Shown here one piece after another: positions 1-11,315 of a DNA stretch of 64,000 nt (its first letter is position 1; each line of letters starts with the position of its first letter). The DNA lies in NCBI RefSeq assembly GCF_000218525.1, contig NZ_AFHO01000008.1, forward strand, positions 1 to 64,000, read 5' to 3'. A model generated the notes under the pieces. That model made no database searches, was not told where the DNA came from, and saw nothing but the letters and a program-made list of their open reading frames with translations. The translations under genes were made by a program, and so were the position numbers. This DNA comes from Mesomycoplasma ovipneumoniae SC01. Its GTDB lineage: Bacteria > Bacillota_I > Bacilli_A > Mycoplasmatales > Metamycoplasmataceae.

Positions 1-52
1 TAATTGAAAATCCGCTTTAGAGGTTTTTAATGATAACATGGTGATTTAACAT

Positions 53-80
53 TTAAAAAAATCGCCGTTTGGCGATTTTA
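53..80 (-). terminator. Hairpin terminator, distal to nox
   Basis: Arms AAAATCGCC (58-66) and GGCGATTTT (71-79) enclose a four-base loop. On the minus strand the stem is followed by a run of T, so it fits a second terminator after nox. The first 50 bases of the window hold nothing I can identify. Confidence 0.6.
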
Positions 81-117
81 AAAATACGTATGTGTTGCAT
101 TTATATTTTTAATTTGG

Positions 118-146
118 GAAAAACCAGTCAAAACTGGTTTTTTTAG
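118..146. terminator. Bidirectional terminator after nox
   Basis: Arms AAAACCAGT (120-128) and ACTGGTTTT (133-141) form a stem with T runs on both strands. It lies 24 bases past the nox stop codon and so ends that minus-strand transcript. Confidence 0.75.
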
Positions 147-169
147 TTAATTTTTTTGGACTGAAAATT

Positions 170-1546
170 TTATTTTTTATTGTAATTTAGCCCTAGCGCA
201 TTTAAAATTACTTGGATTACAAAGTTAAATGGCTTATTGTAGTGAGGCAAGAAGTAAAAATCTGAAAGAGCAATTTCTGGTAATTTTAGACCTTTTTGAA
301 TTGCTAGTGAAAGGAAATAAATTACTTCAGTGTGGTTATATTCTTTTCCATATGAACCAATTTGAGCCCCTATTAATTTTAGACTTGGTTTGTCATAAGC
401 GATTTTGATTCATACTTTAGATTTATTTTGCATAAATTCTGGGCGATCTCAGTCTTCGAGATATTCAACACCAACATTATCCAAGCCCATTTTTGGACAA
501 GCATTTTCACAATACCCAGTTGAGGCATAATTAAATCCAAAAACAGAAATTGCATTTGTTCCAACATAACCTGGGAAAGGAATATCTTCACGTCCTGCGA
601 TGTGGAAAGCAGCAACTATCCCTGATTTTACGGCATTTGTTGCAAGAGCAATGTGAGCGTGTTGTTTAGTTACATTGTGAACCATTGAAGCTGAATCACC
701 AATTACATAAAGATCTTTATCACTTAGGCAACGTTGGAATTCATCAACTTTGACTGCACCATTAGCAGTTTTTTCAACGTCTGTTAAGATTTTAGTATTT
801 GGCGAAAATCCAATAGCTAAAATTACTAAATCGGCAGCATATTTGCCTTTGTCTGTCTCAACAAAAGCAACTTTTTTTCCACTTTCATCGGCAATAAAGC
901 GAACAACTTTTTGATTAAATTGTAAATTAATACCTTCTTCAACAATTTTATCCTCAATTTTTTGAGTAAATTCCTTATCAAAATAATTAGGGATAATTCT
1001 ATCTTGCATGTCAATTAGTGTTGTTTTTTTGCCATATTTGTGAAAAGCTTCAAGTAATTCAATACCAATGTAACCACCACCGATAATAATTACATTTTTA
1101 ATTGTTGGATCAACAGCTTTTGCTTTAATTTCTTGTGCGTGAGTAAATGTTTTTGAAACTAAAATATTTTCAAGATTAATCCCCTCAAAAGGTGGAATAA
1201 TCGGCCAAGTTCCGCCGGCAAAAACTAATTTATCATAGCTGTCTTTAAAAATTTCGCCACTAACTAAATTTTTAACGGTAATAATTTTATTTTCACGGTC
1301 AATTTCGAGAACATCATGCTGTAAATGAACATCGATTCCCATTGATTTTAATTGTTCAGGACTTGAATAAAAAAGTCCAGATGGATCACTAAATTCATCA
1401 GAAACTCAAAGTGCAATTCCACAACCTAAAAACGAAATGTCAGTATTTCTATCATATGAGACAAGTTCTGCTTGTGGGTAAATAGTTTTTAGGGTTCTTA
1501 AAAATGAAGTTCCGGCATGGTTAGTTCCAATTGATATTATTTTCAT
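170..1546 (-). CDS. nox: NADH oxidase (FAD-dependent, NOX family)
   Basis: Cytoplasmic flavoprotein that oxidises NADH with oxygen and regenerates NAD+ for glycolysis. The 458-residue frame starts MKIISIGTNHAGTSF, a Rossmann-type FAD-binding start, and continues with an SFLGCGIALW segment holding the redox cysteine typical of the NOX/CoA-disulfide reductase family. A second dinucleotide fold, IIGGGYIGIELLEAF, lies near residues 155-170, and the FAD motif VIGDSA near residue 280. Length agrees with the family. The gene is monocistronic: hairpins follow its stop and the next gene upstream is separated by about 200 bases. Several TGA codons, for example at 449-451, are read as Trp. A TATAAT-like box lies on the minus strand at 1605-1610. 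Confidence 0.93.
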
Positions 1547-1604
1547 AAAATCTCCTATTTTTTGTTTTTTCGGGAGTAAAAAAAATTAAATTTAATTTTA
1601 TTAA

Positions 1605-1610
1605 ATTATA
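1605..1610 (-). promoter_or_regulatory. Candidate -10 box of nox
   Basis: A perfect TATAAT on the minus strand lies 59 bases upstream of the nox start codon. I see no clear -35 element, which is common in mycoplasma promoters. Confidence 0.45.
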
Positions 1611-1696
1611 CAATGTTTTTCCAATTTTTTATTAAAATTACGTTATAATTTACAAAATAATGATTAAGATAAAGGGTTGCTAAAAAGCGTTAAAAT

Positions 1697-1746
1697 AAAA
1701 AATCTTCGAAATTTTAGAAAAAACTGCTAAATTTCGAAGATTTTTC
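1697..1746 (-). terminator. Strong terminator after rsmE
   Basis: An inverted repeat with 18-19 bp arms (1698-1716 and 1727-1745, core ATCTTCGAAATTT) is followed by T-rich sequence on the minus strand, just past the rsmE stop. Confidence 0.8.
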
Positions 1747-1764
1747 CACTTTTTTGCTAAAAAA

Positions 1765-2448
1765 TTAATCATTTATGCATTTGCTTAATAAAAAAATTGC
1801 TGCTGTTTCAGAGCGTAAAATTCTTTTGCCTAAAGACACAACTTTAAAATCAAATTTTTGGGCTAAATCTATCTCTGATTGGTCAAAACCGCCTTCAGGA
1901 CCGATTATTATAATTGTATCATTTTGCGATTGGTCTATTTTTGTCTGGCTTTTTTGCCCTTCAAAGGCGATTAATTTTTGACTAAAATTACTTGAATTTT
2001 TTAAAATATCACTGTAATTTATAGGTAAATTTATTTTTGGAATCAAATTTCGAAAACTCTGTTGTGCGCTATGGAGACAAATTTGTTCTCATCTTTTTAA
2101 TTTTTTTCTTAAGTCTCCTTCTAATTTTTGACTTACATTTTTACTAAGAAACGGTCAAATTTCACTGGCTCCAATTTCAACTGCTTTTTGAATTGCAAAT
2201 TCAAAGGATTTTGTCTTTAGAATTGCAAGTGCTAAAATAACCTTGTTTTTAGGTTCATTATTTATTTCAAGTTTTTCAATAATTTCAGCTTTGTTTGAAT
2301 TTTGAACTAATTTTGTAAGATAAAATTCACCTTTGTAAACACAGATAAAATTTTCGTTTTTGATTCGCACAACTTTAATATGATTTAAATTTAAATCATC
2401 AAGAATAAAAAAATTTTCTTGTTTTTCACTAACAAAAAAACGGAACAT
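1765..2448 (-). CDS. rsmE: 16S rRNA (uracil-1498-N3)-methyltransferase RsmE
   Basis: SPOUT-class methyltransferase that methylates U1498 of 16S rRNA using S-adenosylmethionine. The 227-residue protein has the N-terminal RNA-binding part (MFRFFVSEKQENFFIL, HIKVVRIKNEN) and then the knotted SAM site: IIIGPEGGFDQSEIDLA, SLGKRILRSETAA near the C terminus. Both are diagnostic of RsmE. The reading frame needs TGA as Trp, for instance at 2155-2157. It diverges from alaS, sharing a 72-base intergenic region, and ends at a strong hairpin. Length is slightly short for the family (about 240) but all core motifs are present. Confidence 0.9.
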
Positions 2449-2520
2449 AGATAAAATTTTATTATAAAATTTTACAAATCCTAAAAATTAAGTAAAATTA
2501 TTATTATAAGGATATAACAA

Positions 2521-5172
2521 ATGAAAAAATTATCAGCTAATGAAGTTCGTCAACTTTGATTTGATTTTTTTCAACTAAAAAATCATCTTCTTATAGAATC
2601 TAAACCCCTTGTTCCCCAAAATGATGATTCACTTCTTTGAATCAATTCAGGGGTTGCGGCGTTAAAAGATTATTTTATTGGTAAAAAAATTCCACCTTCA
2701 AAACGACTTGTTAATTCGCAAAAAGCACTAAGAACTAATGATATTGAAAATGTTGGTCAAACCTCAAGACATCATACTTTGTTTGAAATGTTAGGAAATT
2801 TTTCGATTGGTGACTATTTTAAACTTGAAGCGATTGATTTTGCCTTTGAATTTTTGACTAAATGATTAGAATTAGACCCTGAAAAACTTTATATAACATA
2901 TTATGATAGTGATTTTGAGACTTTAAATAAATGGAAAAGTTTAGGTTTTCCTGAAAATAGACTTATTCCTGGTGGTAAAAAAACTAATTTTTGAGACTTA
3001 GGTCAAGGCCCTTGCGGCCCATGTACCGAAATTTATTTTGACCGTGGTGAAAAATTTGATGCTCGTGGTGATGAGTTAATAAGAAAAGACATCGAAAATG
3101 ACCGTTTTATTGAAATTTGAAACATTGTTTTTTCAGAATTTAATAACGACGGTGCGCAAAATTATTCGCCATTAATGTCAAAAAATATTGATACTGGTGC
3201 AGGTTTTGAAAGAATCGTCTCAATTTTGCAAAATGGTCCAACTAATTATGACACAGATCTTTTTTTACCAATTATTGCAGAAATTCAAAAGTACACTAAT
3301 TTTAAATACGATATTGAAAATTATTTTAAAAAAGATCCAAAACAAGCCCAAATTAATAAAAGTTTTAGACTAATTGCCGACCACATTCGCGCAATAAGTG
3401 CCGCAGTAAATGATGGAGTTATGCCATCAAATTTACACCGAGGCTATATAATTAGGCGTTTAATTAGAAGAGCTTATTGAAACGGGAAAAAATTAGGAAT
3501 TTCAGAAGAGTTTTTACACAAATTGGTTCCAATTGTGGCTAAAACACTAGACTCTAATTTTGATATTGAAAAAATTGAGTCCGTGATTTACCATGAAGAA
3601 AAAAACTTTATAAAAACTCTTGAAATTGGTCATGAACTTTTAGAAAATGAGATAAAAAAAACTGAAGGTCAAATTTCTCCAGAAATTGTTTTTAAACTTT
3701 TTGTTACTTACGGATTTCCTCCTGAACTAACTCAGGAAATTCTTCAAGAAAAAAATATTAGTTTTGACCTTAAATCATTAGAAGAATATCGCGAAAAACA
3801 CGCTCAAATTTCCCGGGCAAATATCAAAAAAGGTATGGGAAAAGTTATTGATTCTTTAAATCAAGTTACATCACAAATTTCAGAATTTATAGGTTATGAA
3901 TTTCACAAAACAGAAACAAAAATTGCTTTTTTAGCAAATCAATTTAATGAAATTGACCAAACTAACGAGGGTGAAATTTCATATGCAATTTTTGAAAAAA
4001 CTCCATTTTATGCAACAGCGGGTGGTCAAAAACATGATCAAGGATATATAATTCAAAATGGCAAAAAAATTGAAATTATTGATGTTTTTAAAGACAAATT
4101 TTTAAATAATGTCCATGTTTTTGAAGGTGAACTATCAAAAAATTTACCGGTAATTTTAGAACTAAATTCAGACAACCGCTTAAAATTAGAACGAAACCAT
4201 TCGGCAACTCACCTTTTATTTGCTTCACTTCGGGCAGAATTTGGCCCTCAAATTAAGCAACTTGGTTCTGATAATAATGAAGAAAGACTGACTTTTGACT
4301 TTCCTTGTGCTCAAAAACCTTCAAAAGAACAAATAAAATCTGTTGAAAACCGTGTAAATTCATATATAAGTCAACAAGTTCGGCGTGAATATTTGGTAAC
4401 AAACCTAGAAAAAGCCCAAAAACTAAATGCAATTATGACATTAGAAGAATCAGAATACATGGATCCTAATGCGCTTCGGCTTGTGGTTTTTCCTAGAATT
4501 ACAACAGATTTATGTGGCGGAACTCACATTCAAAACACTAAATTATTAGAAAAATTCACAATTTTATCCTGCCAAACTAAGGGTTCAGGAATTTACCGGA
4601 TTCGTGCTGTTAGCTCTTTTGCTAAAAATGTTGAGTTTTTAGAACAAAATATTGAACTCTTGAAGTTTCAAATTACTTCATTAGTTAATAAAATTGCAAA
4701 AATTAGTCAAGATTTTACCTTTGATTTTCCAAGTTTTACTGATTTAGATTCAGAATTTGAGCACTTAACAAAAATTGAAGAAGACCTTAAAGAACAATAT
4801 AAAAAAATCTTAAAAAATCAAGATATTTCTCAATCATTAGAATTAAATTCAGAAAATTTTGTTGACATTAATCAAAATAAGTTTTACATTGATTTGGAAT
4901 TTAATTCCAAAAACTTAAAACAATCAGCAGCTACTTTTAGGCAAAAAAACCCAAAATCAACCTTTATTTTAGCTACAAATCTTGAAGACGAAAATTATTT
5001 AATTACAGTTGCATCTTTTAACTTAGAATCAAATATCATTCTTGAAAAAATTCTAGAAATTTTTGATGGTGCAGGGGGTGGAAATTCTAAAATAGCTCAG
5101 GCAAAAATCAAGAAAAAACCTATAAAAGACGATATAATTAAGCTTTTATGAGCATTAGACCCAGAGTTTTAG
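2521..5172 (+). CDS. alaS: Alanyl-tRNA synthetase
   Basis: Charges tRNA-Ala with alanine. The 883-residue protein carries the class II catalytic core at its N terminus ([20 protein letters not shown] near residues 81-100) and the editing domain with the zinc ligands HSATH (about residue 560) and CGGTH (about residue 662). It closes with a C-Ala-like domain containing [12 protein letters not shown]. Start ATG 2521 follows AAGGATATAACAA. A code-11 reading would stop at 5149-5151 (TGA), but that codon is Trp here, so the protein runs seven more residues to TAG at 5170. It therefore overlaps ruvX by 25 bases. First gene of the plus-strand housekeeping run. Confidence 0.95.
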
Positions 5173-5588
5173 CACTTGATTTAGGGGTTAAGTCTTGCGG
5201 CTTTGCAATTTCTGATTCAGATTGGAAAATTTCACTACCCCTTGAGCAATATAATTTTAATAGGTATGATTTTGCAAGAGTTATCGCGCGAATTGGTTTT
5301 TGATTGGATCAATATTCTATTTCTACTCTTGTTTTAGGTTATCCTTTAACTTTATCAGGTAAAATTTCTCCAAGAACAATTATGGTCGAAGAATTCGCCC
5401 AATTAATAAAAAAACACTATCAAATACAGCTTTTTTTTCAAGATGAGCGACTTTCTTCCAAGGAGGCCAACTCAATTTTAATTGACTCAGGTTTGTCCTT
5501 TAAAAAAAGGCAAAAAATTATTGACAAATTAGCAGCTCAAATTATACTTGAAAGATTTTTACAAACACAAAATGCATATGAAAAATAA
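5148..5588 (+). CDS. ruvX: RuvX/YqgF-family nuclease (pre-16S rRNA maturation)
   Basis: RNase H-fold protein of the YqgF/RuvX family, linked to 5' maturation of 16S rRNA. The 146-residue protein starts [23 protein letters not shown], holding the first catalytic Asp. It continues with LVLGYPLTLSGKISPR and FFQDERLSSKEAN, the conserved DER segment. The ATG lies inside the end of alaS, showing translational coupling. The order alaS-ruvX is common in Firmicutes and Mollicutes. Confidence 0.9.
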
Positions 5589-6042
5589 AAAAACTTTAAC
5601 TCAAGAACCAATAAACCTTTCAGACCCACAGCGAGTAATAATCGCAAAAGAAATTTCAAATTCAACAAATCCAGCTTATGAAAAACTTTATTCACTTTTT
5701 TATACTGAATTTGAAGATTTACGAATTTTTTCTGTTGTTTTTGATGAGAAAAAAAATATTCTTGCTTTTGAAATTGACAGAAATACTTGAGAAACTACAA
5801 AAACCTTTGTTGAATTTGACGACCAAACAATTGAAATTCTAGAGATGCAAATTAATGAATTTTTTGATACAAATAAGTTCATATTTGAAGATAAGCCAAT
5901 TGATCCTTTTACTTTTTTTAATAATTTCTCGCCTGAAACCGAATATGATGATATAATTGAGGAACTTAGTGATAAAGAAGCAATTAGAGTTCCTGAATTA
6001 AAAAATAAAACAAAAAAAGCTATAAAATCAAAGGTAAATTAA
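5578..6042 (+). CDS. Conserved hypothetical acidic protein
   Basis: I do not recognise a family. The frame encodes about 154 residues, rich in Asp/Glu/Lys, with no membrane segment or signal peptide. The middle (DLRIFSVVFDEKKNILAFEI) looks like beta strands and the end is a basic tail (KNKTKKAIKSKVN). In-frame ATGs at 5548, 5572 and 5578 are possible starts. I chose 5578 because it overlaps ruvX least. It sits between ruvX and pth with one base before the pth start, so it is co-transcribed with RNA-processing genes. One TGA Trp codon lies at 5788-5790. Confidence 0.75.
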
Positions 6043-6043
6043 G

Positions 6044-6598
6044 ATGAAACTAATTGTTGGACTTGGTAATCCAGGCGAAAAATATGCTCAAACAAAACAT
6101 AATGTGGGATTTTGAGTTCTTGATTTATTAGCTGAAAAACTCGGATTGACCTTTGATCAAAAAACTGAAAATGGCGTTTTTTGTAAAACAAGTGATTTTA
6201 TTCTTGCAAAACCAACAACATATATGAATAAATCAGGTGATTTTGTCTTTGAATTAGTCCAATTTTACAAAATTAATATTTTGGATGTGATAATTGTTTA
6301 TGATGATATGAATTTTGAAATTGGCCAGGCACTAATTAGAGCAACAGGAAGCGCAGGCGGGCAGAGAGGTATGGAAAATATTATTGAAAAATGTGGTACT
6401 AAAGATATAAAAAGGCTTAAAATTGGTATTTCCCGCGCCGAAAATTCTAAAGAATACGTCCTTAGTCCTTTTGAAAATCAAGCCAAAATTAAAATTAAAC
6501 AAGTTATTGACCAAGCTGCTGACATTCTTATTTTTTATTTATCAAATAGTTTTATGACCACGGTTCAAAAATTTAATGCTAACAAAAACAAAGCCTAA
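6044..6598 (+). CDS. pth: Peptidyl-tRNA hydrolase
   Basis: Recycles peptidyl-tRNA released prematurely from ribosomes by cleaving the peptide-tRNA ester. The 184-residue protein has the family signatures MKLIVGLGNPGEKYAQTKHN (with the catalytic His), KPTTYMNKSG, VYDDMNFEIG and GSAGGQRGMENI (the usual GGHNGL region, here with changed residues). The stop overlaps the tilS start by 23 bases. pth next to tilS and ftsH is a classic arrangement in low-GC Gram-positive relatives. Confidence 0.95.
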
Positions 6599-7469
6599 AG
6601 AAAAATTTTTAATTGCAGTTTCTGGCGGCTCTGATTCAATGTTTTTGCTTGACAAATATAAAAATAAAGATATAATTGTTGTTCATGTCAATTATAATTT
6701 AAGGCCACAGGCTATTTTTGAAACTTTATTAGTCGCAAAATTTTGCCAAAAATATAATTTAATGCTTAAAATTTTATCCTTCGATAGTTTTTCTGTTTCA
6801 GGAAATTTGCAGGCAAATTTAAGAAAGGTTCGTTACGAGTTTTTTTACCGAGTTTATACACATTTTAGATGCACAAAATTACTTGTAGCTCATCACTGAA
6901 ATGATTTTGTTGAAACAATTTTTTTGCAAAAAGAACAAAAAAAGCTAGTAACATTTTGGGGAATCCGCAGACAAAATTTCCTTTTTGGAATGCAAATCTC
7001 AAGACCACTTTTGTATTTTTACACAAAAAAAAGAATTCTTAATAGTTGTAAAAAAAGAAAAATCCCTTATCTTGATGATGATTCAAATTTCACAAACAAA
7101 TATAGAAGGAACGCGATTCGCTTTAAATTACAAAAATTAAGCACTTTTTCTTTATTTTTTACTTTTTCTGTTCATTTCATTGCAAATTTTTTTAAATTAA
7201 TAGAACTAAAAAAAAATTATAAAACTCTTGAAAAGTGGAAAAATACAGAATACCATGCTTATTTTTTCCAAAAAATTCGAAAAAAACCAGAAATTATCTT
7301 TTTATATTTGCACCAAAATTTTGACAATATTAAATTATCAAAGGGAAAAATCAATTCAATAATTGACTTTATTAGTTCTAAAACACCCAATGGATCGTTT
7401 TTAATAAAAAAAAATAACTATATAATTAAAAAAAAACTAAAAATATATGCAAAATCTAGTAAAATTTAG
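6576..7469 (+). CDS. tilS: tRNA(Ile)-lysidine synthase
   Basis: Converts the wobble cytidine of the tRNA-Ile(CAU) to lysidine, so that it reads AUA instead of AUG. The PP-loop ATP-pyrophosphatase signature AVSGGSDSMFLLDKY lies at about residues 14-28, followed by VHVNYNLRPQA and a VAHHWNDFVET segment. The later RRNAIRFKL is also typical. At 297 residues it is short, lacking most of the C-terminal substrate domains of longer homologues, as is usual in mycoplasmas. The reading frame crosses a TGA Trp at 6897. Confidence 0.9.
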
Positions 7470-7498
7470 TAAGATTTGTTGAACTAGAAAGGAAAATC

Positions 7499-9763
7499 AT
7501 GCAAGTAAAACAAAAAAGGAAACCATCGGCCGGTTGAATTGTTCTTTTAATTTTGGCTTTAGCAGGAATTGCTTATCTTATGTATTATTATTTGCAACCC
7601 AGGCTTACTGTTAAAAGCTTATCTCATTTCGAAGAACAGCTAATTAAAAATGCCCAAAACACAACCGATAATAATTTCTTTTACTCAATTATTTTTGATA
7701 TTAATGCTTATCGAATTCGTGTAGTTGAATCTGAAGGAGGAAATGCAATTGCTTATTCGGTAATAGCAAATCCTGCTGTTATTACAAAATTCCAATCTGG
7801 TGCTGCTGAACTTAGCCCCGTGATTAAAAATCAACTTCAAAATTCGAATATTACAACATATTCAGAATTAGTTTCACTTTCAGTTAAAACAGCTGCGTCA
7901 AATTATACAAATCTTACAGATGCAACAAAGAGTCTTCTTAATAGTCTTTATAATTCAATTGGCGCAACAGTACCCGATAATAATATCTATTTGCCTTCTT
8001 TTTCTTCAGCCGATAGACCATCTACAACAATTTTACAATATATTCTCTCATTTCTCCCAGCACTTTTACCAGTTTTATTATTTGCTTTTTTATTTTTCCG
8101 TGTGAACAAAAATTCTCAAGGAGGTTCAGGATTTTTCAATCCAGGGAAAAATCAAGCAATCCGTATTAAATCTGATAAAAAATACACTGATGTTGCAGGA
8201 AATGTTGAGGCCAAAGAGGAAATTTCTGAATTTATCGACTACTTAAAAAATCCTGGTCGTTATTCTAGCGCTGGTGCAAAAATTCCACGTGGAATTTTGC
8301 TAGGAGGTCCTCCGGGAACAGGAAAAACATTACTTGCAAAAGCTACCGCAGGTGAGGCAAATGTACCTTTTTTCTTCATTTCTGCATCTAATTTTGTGGA
8401 ATTATATGTTGGAGTTGGAGCAAAAAGGGTGCGTGAATTATTTAGAGATGCACGAAATGACTCTCCGGCGATAATTTTTATTGATGAGCTTGATGCAATT
8501 GGACGCTCCCGTGGTTCAGGAATTGGCGGTGGTAATGACGAAAGAGAACAAACACTAAATCAACTTCTAGTTGAAATGGACGGTATGGTTGAAAATACCG
8601 GACTTTTAGTAATAGCAGCAACAAATAGAACCGATGTTCTTGATCCAGCCCTTTTACGTCCAGGTCGTTTTGACCGTTCAATAATTGTTGGGCTTCCTGA
8701 TGTTAGAGAACGTGAAGAAATTTTAAGATTGCATGCAAAAGGTAAAAGAATTTCTAAAAATATTACACTTGCAAATATTGCCAAAAGAACTCCTGGATTT
8801 TCAGGAGCCCAATTAGAAAATGTTATAAATGAAGCAACACTTTTATCAGTTCGTGAAAAAACTCAAGTCATTACAAGTGAGCAAATTGACGAGGCAATTG
8901 ACCGAGTAATTGGTGGGCCTGCCAAGAAAAATCGCGTAATAACTGAAAAAGAAAGAATAATGGTTGCTTATCATGAAGCTGGGCATGCCGTTGTTGGTTT
9001 AAAATTAAGATCCGGGGTAAAAGTTCAAAAAATTACAATTGTTCCTCGTGGAAATACCGGTGGTTATAATTTAATGCTTCCTGAAGAAGAAAAATATAAC
9101 AGTACAAAATCAGAACTTTTAGCAACAATTGCGGCATTTATGGGTGGTCGAGCAGCTGAAGAAATAAAATATGGCGAACAAGAAATTTCTACTGGTGCTG
9201 GTAATGATATTGAAAAAGCTACAAAAATTGCCCGTAAAATGGTTACCGAACTTGGAATGTCATCACTTGGTCCAATTCAGTATGAGCAAGATCAATCATC
9301 GCCATTTTTAGGAAGAGATTATATAAAAAATACATCATTTTCTTCAAAAGTTGGTCACGAAATTGATATTGAAATTCGCCAAATTATTTCTAATGCTTAT
9401 AAACAAGCTTCTGAGACAATTAAAAATAATTTAGATTTGCTTGAATTAATCAAGGATACTTTATTAGAAAAAGAGACAATTGTTTATGAAGAAATTCAAC
9501 AACTAGCCGAAACTCTTGAGCCACTTCCAAAATCAGACCCAGTTCAAACTAGTGCTATAAAACCTTCTGATATTTTGAATGAACTTTTATCAGTAGACCC
9601 AGATCCTGAAGAAAATTTAGTTGAAAATCCTGAACAAAAATCAGAAGAAAATCTTGAACAGAAATCAGAAGAAAATCTTGAACAGAAATCAGAAAAAACC
9701 CCTGAACAAAACCCTGAACAAAATCAAGAAGAAAATTCAGACTCTACCCCAAATCAAGACTAA
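7499..9763 (+). CDS. ftsH: ATP-dependent zinc metalloprotease FtsH
   Basis: Membrane-anchored AAA+ protease that degrades misfolded membrane and regulatory proteins. The 754-residue protein has an N-terminal membrane helix (WIVLLILALAGIAYLMYYY), an extracytoplasmic domain and a second helix near residues 180-200. The AAA module follows: Walker [10 protein letters not shown] at 269-277, Walker B IIFIDELDAIG, then the SRH. The zinc-protease motif HEAGH is at 492-496. The last 60 residues are an unusual Glu/Gln/Asn-rich tail built from an 8-residue tandem repeat. Start ATG 7499 follows AGAAAGGAAAATC. Confidence 0.95.
9631..9726 (+). repeat. 24-bp tandem repeat encoding the FtsH tail
   Basis: Three near-identical 24-base units (9631, 9655, 9679) encode EQKSEENL-type octapeptides, followed by 12-base partial units (EQNP, EQNQ). 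All units are multiples of three, so copy-number change would alter tail length without shifting the frame. Confidence 0.85.
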
Positions 9764-9847
9764 TTAAAATTTTCTTCATTTTTATTTAAAATTTAGAAAT
9801 ACTGAAAATAGTTTCAGAATTAAATTGACGTTTTAAGGAATAAGACT

Positions 9848-11314
9848 ATGTCAAAATTAAACGACCAACAACAATTTCGCCTTGAAAAACTTAAAAATTT
9901 ACAGTCCAATGGATTTAATTATCCAAAATCAATTTTCTTGCATGATAATTTGGATGAAATAATTAAACAATATCAACAAAAAAGCCATGATTTTTTTGTT
10001 GAGAACCAAATTAAAGTCGCTTTTGCAGGTCGTCTTATTCGCCAACGCTCCCCGTTTTTCATTATTTATAGTCAATCATTAGAATTTCAAGTGTATGCAA
10101 ATAAGGATTTTCAAACACAAAATCAGTTTATTTTTTCAAATTTAGACCTTGGTGACATAGTTGAAATTTCTGGATATTTATTTAAAACTAAAACAAATCA
10201 AATAAGTCTTAAAGCAGAAACTTTTTCAATTTTAGCAAAATCACTCCACCCATTGCCTGATCAATATTATGGAATTGAAAATGCTGATGATAAATATCGT
10301 AAGCGATATTTAGATTTGTTAGTAAATGAAAAATCAAGGCAAACTTTTATTGTTAGAAGCAAAATTATCTCCTTAATTCGTAAGTTTTTTGACTCACAAG
10401 GATTTTTAGAAGTTGACACTCCTGTTTTGCAACCAGTTTTAGGTGGCGCTTCGGCTAAACCGTTTGTAACATTTTATAATTCATTAAGTCAAAATTTTTA
10501 CTTACGAATTGCAACTGAATTGCCGTTAAAAAAATTGTTAGTTGGTGGAATTGATGCTGTTTATGAAATTGGGAAAATTTTTCGTAATGAAGGTTTTGAC
10601 ACAACTCATAATCCCGAATTTACCTCAATTGAATTTTACCAGGCCTATTCAGATTTAAACAGGATAATGGATCAAACTGAGAATTTAATTCGTTTTTTGT
10701 TTGAAGAACTTGGATTAAATCAATTAGATCACTCATATGGTGAAAATAAAATTGATTTTTCACAAAAATTTGCCCGATATGATATGGTTCAAATTACCTC
10801 TGAAAAAATGGGCTTTGACCTAAAAAGTGCAAATTTTTCTGAACTTGTTGAATTAGCTAAAAAAAATGCTATAAAAATCGAGCCCTTTTTTACAAAAGGA
10901 CACTTAATTAACGAATTTTTTGAAAAATTTGTTGAACCTACACTAATAAATCCGACTTTTATTACCGGTCATCCTATTGAAATTTCGCCTCTGGCAAAAT
11001 CTGACCCCAAAAACCCAAATTTCACACTCAGAGCCGAGCTGTTTATTGCTACAAAAGAATTTGCAAATATGTTTGACGAATTAAATGATCCTATTGACCA
11101 ACTAAGTCGTTTTCGTGCTCAAATGGCTGAAAAAGAACAAGGAAATAATGAAGCTAGTGAAATTGACTATGAATTTGTTCAAGCCCTTGAACACGGAATG
11201 CCCCCTGCGGCCGGATGTGGAATTGGAATTGATCGTCTTGTAATGCTTTTGACAAATAATGTGTCTATTCGCTCTGTAATTTTATTCCCGCAACTAAAAT
11301 CTAAAAAGGACTAA
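9848..11314 (+). CDS. lysS: Lysyl-tRNA synthetase, class II
   Basis: Charges tRNA-Lys. The 488-residue protein has an N-terminal OB-fold anticodon-binding domain (about residues 55-130), then the catalytic domain. Motif 1 is in FFDSQGFLEVDTPVLQP, motif 2 in EIGKIFRNEGFDTTHNPEFT and motif 3 in GCGIGIDRLVMLL. AAGGAATAAGACT precedes the ATG. It lies 84 bases after ftsH, with only a weak CTGAAA/TTTCAG hairpin between. The next gene starts two bases after its stop. Confidence 0.95.
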   Translation: MSKLNDQQQFRLEKLKNLQSNGFNYPKSIFLHDNLDEIIKQYQQKSHDFFVENQIKVAFAGRLIRQRSPFFIIYSQSLEFQVYANKDFQTQNQFIFSNLDLGDIVEISGYLFKTKTNQISLKAETFSILAKSLHPLPDQYYGIENADDKYRKRYLDLLVNEKSRQTFIVRSKIISLIRKFFDSQGFLEVDTPVLQPVLGGASAKPFVTFYNSLSQNFYLRIATELPLKKLLVGGIDAVYEIGKIFRNEGFDTTHNPEFTSIEFYQAYSDLNRIMDQTENLIRFLFEELGLNQLDHSYGENKIDFSQKFARYDMVQITSEKMGFDLKSANFSELVELAKKNAIKIEPFFTKGHLINEFFEKFVEPTLINPTFITGHPIEISPLAKSDPKNPNFTLRAELFIATKEFANMFDELNDPIDQLSRFRAQMAEKEQGNNEASEIDYEFVQALEHGMPPAAGCGIGIDRLVMLLTNNVSIRSVILFPQLKSKKD

Positions 11315-11315
11315 A

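Noticed and set aside
1-120. A gene end or RNA gene at the left edge
   Set aside because: Only a hairpin can be supported. No cloverleaf, coding pattern or known RNA was found.
1775-1981. Plus-strand ORF opposite rsmE
   Set aside because: It lies on the opposite strand of the conserved SAM-binding region of RsmE and has no family features.
9631-9726. The FtsH repeats as a CRISPR-like array
   Set aside because: Units are contiguous 24-bp coding repeats without spacers. No CRISPR array or cas gene is visible anywhere in the window.
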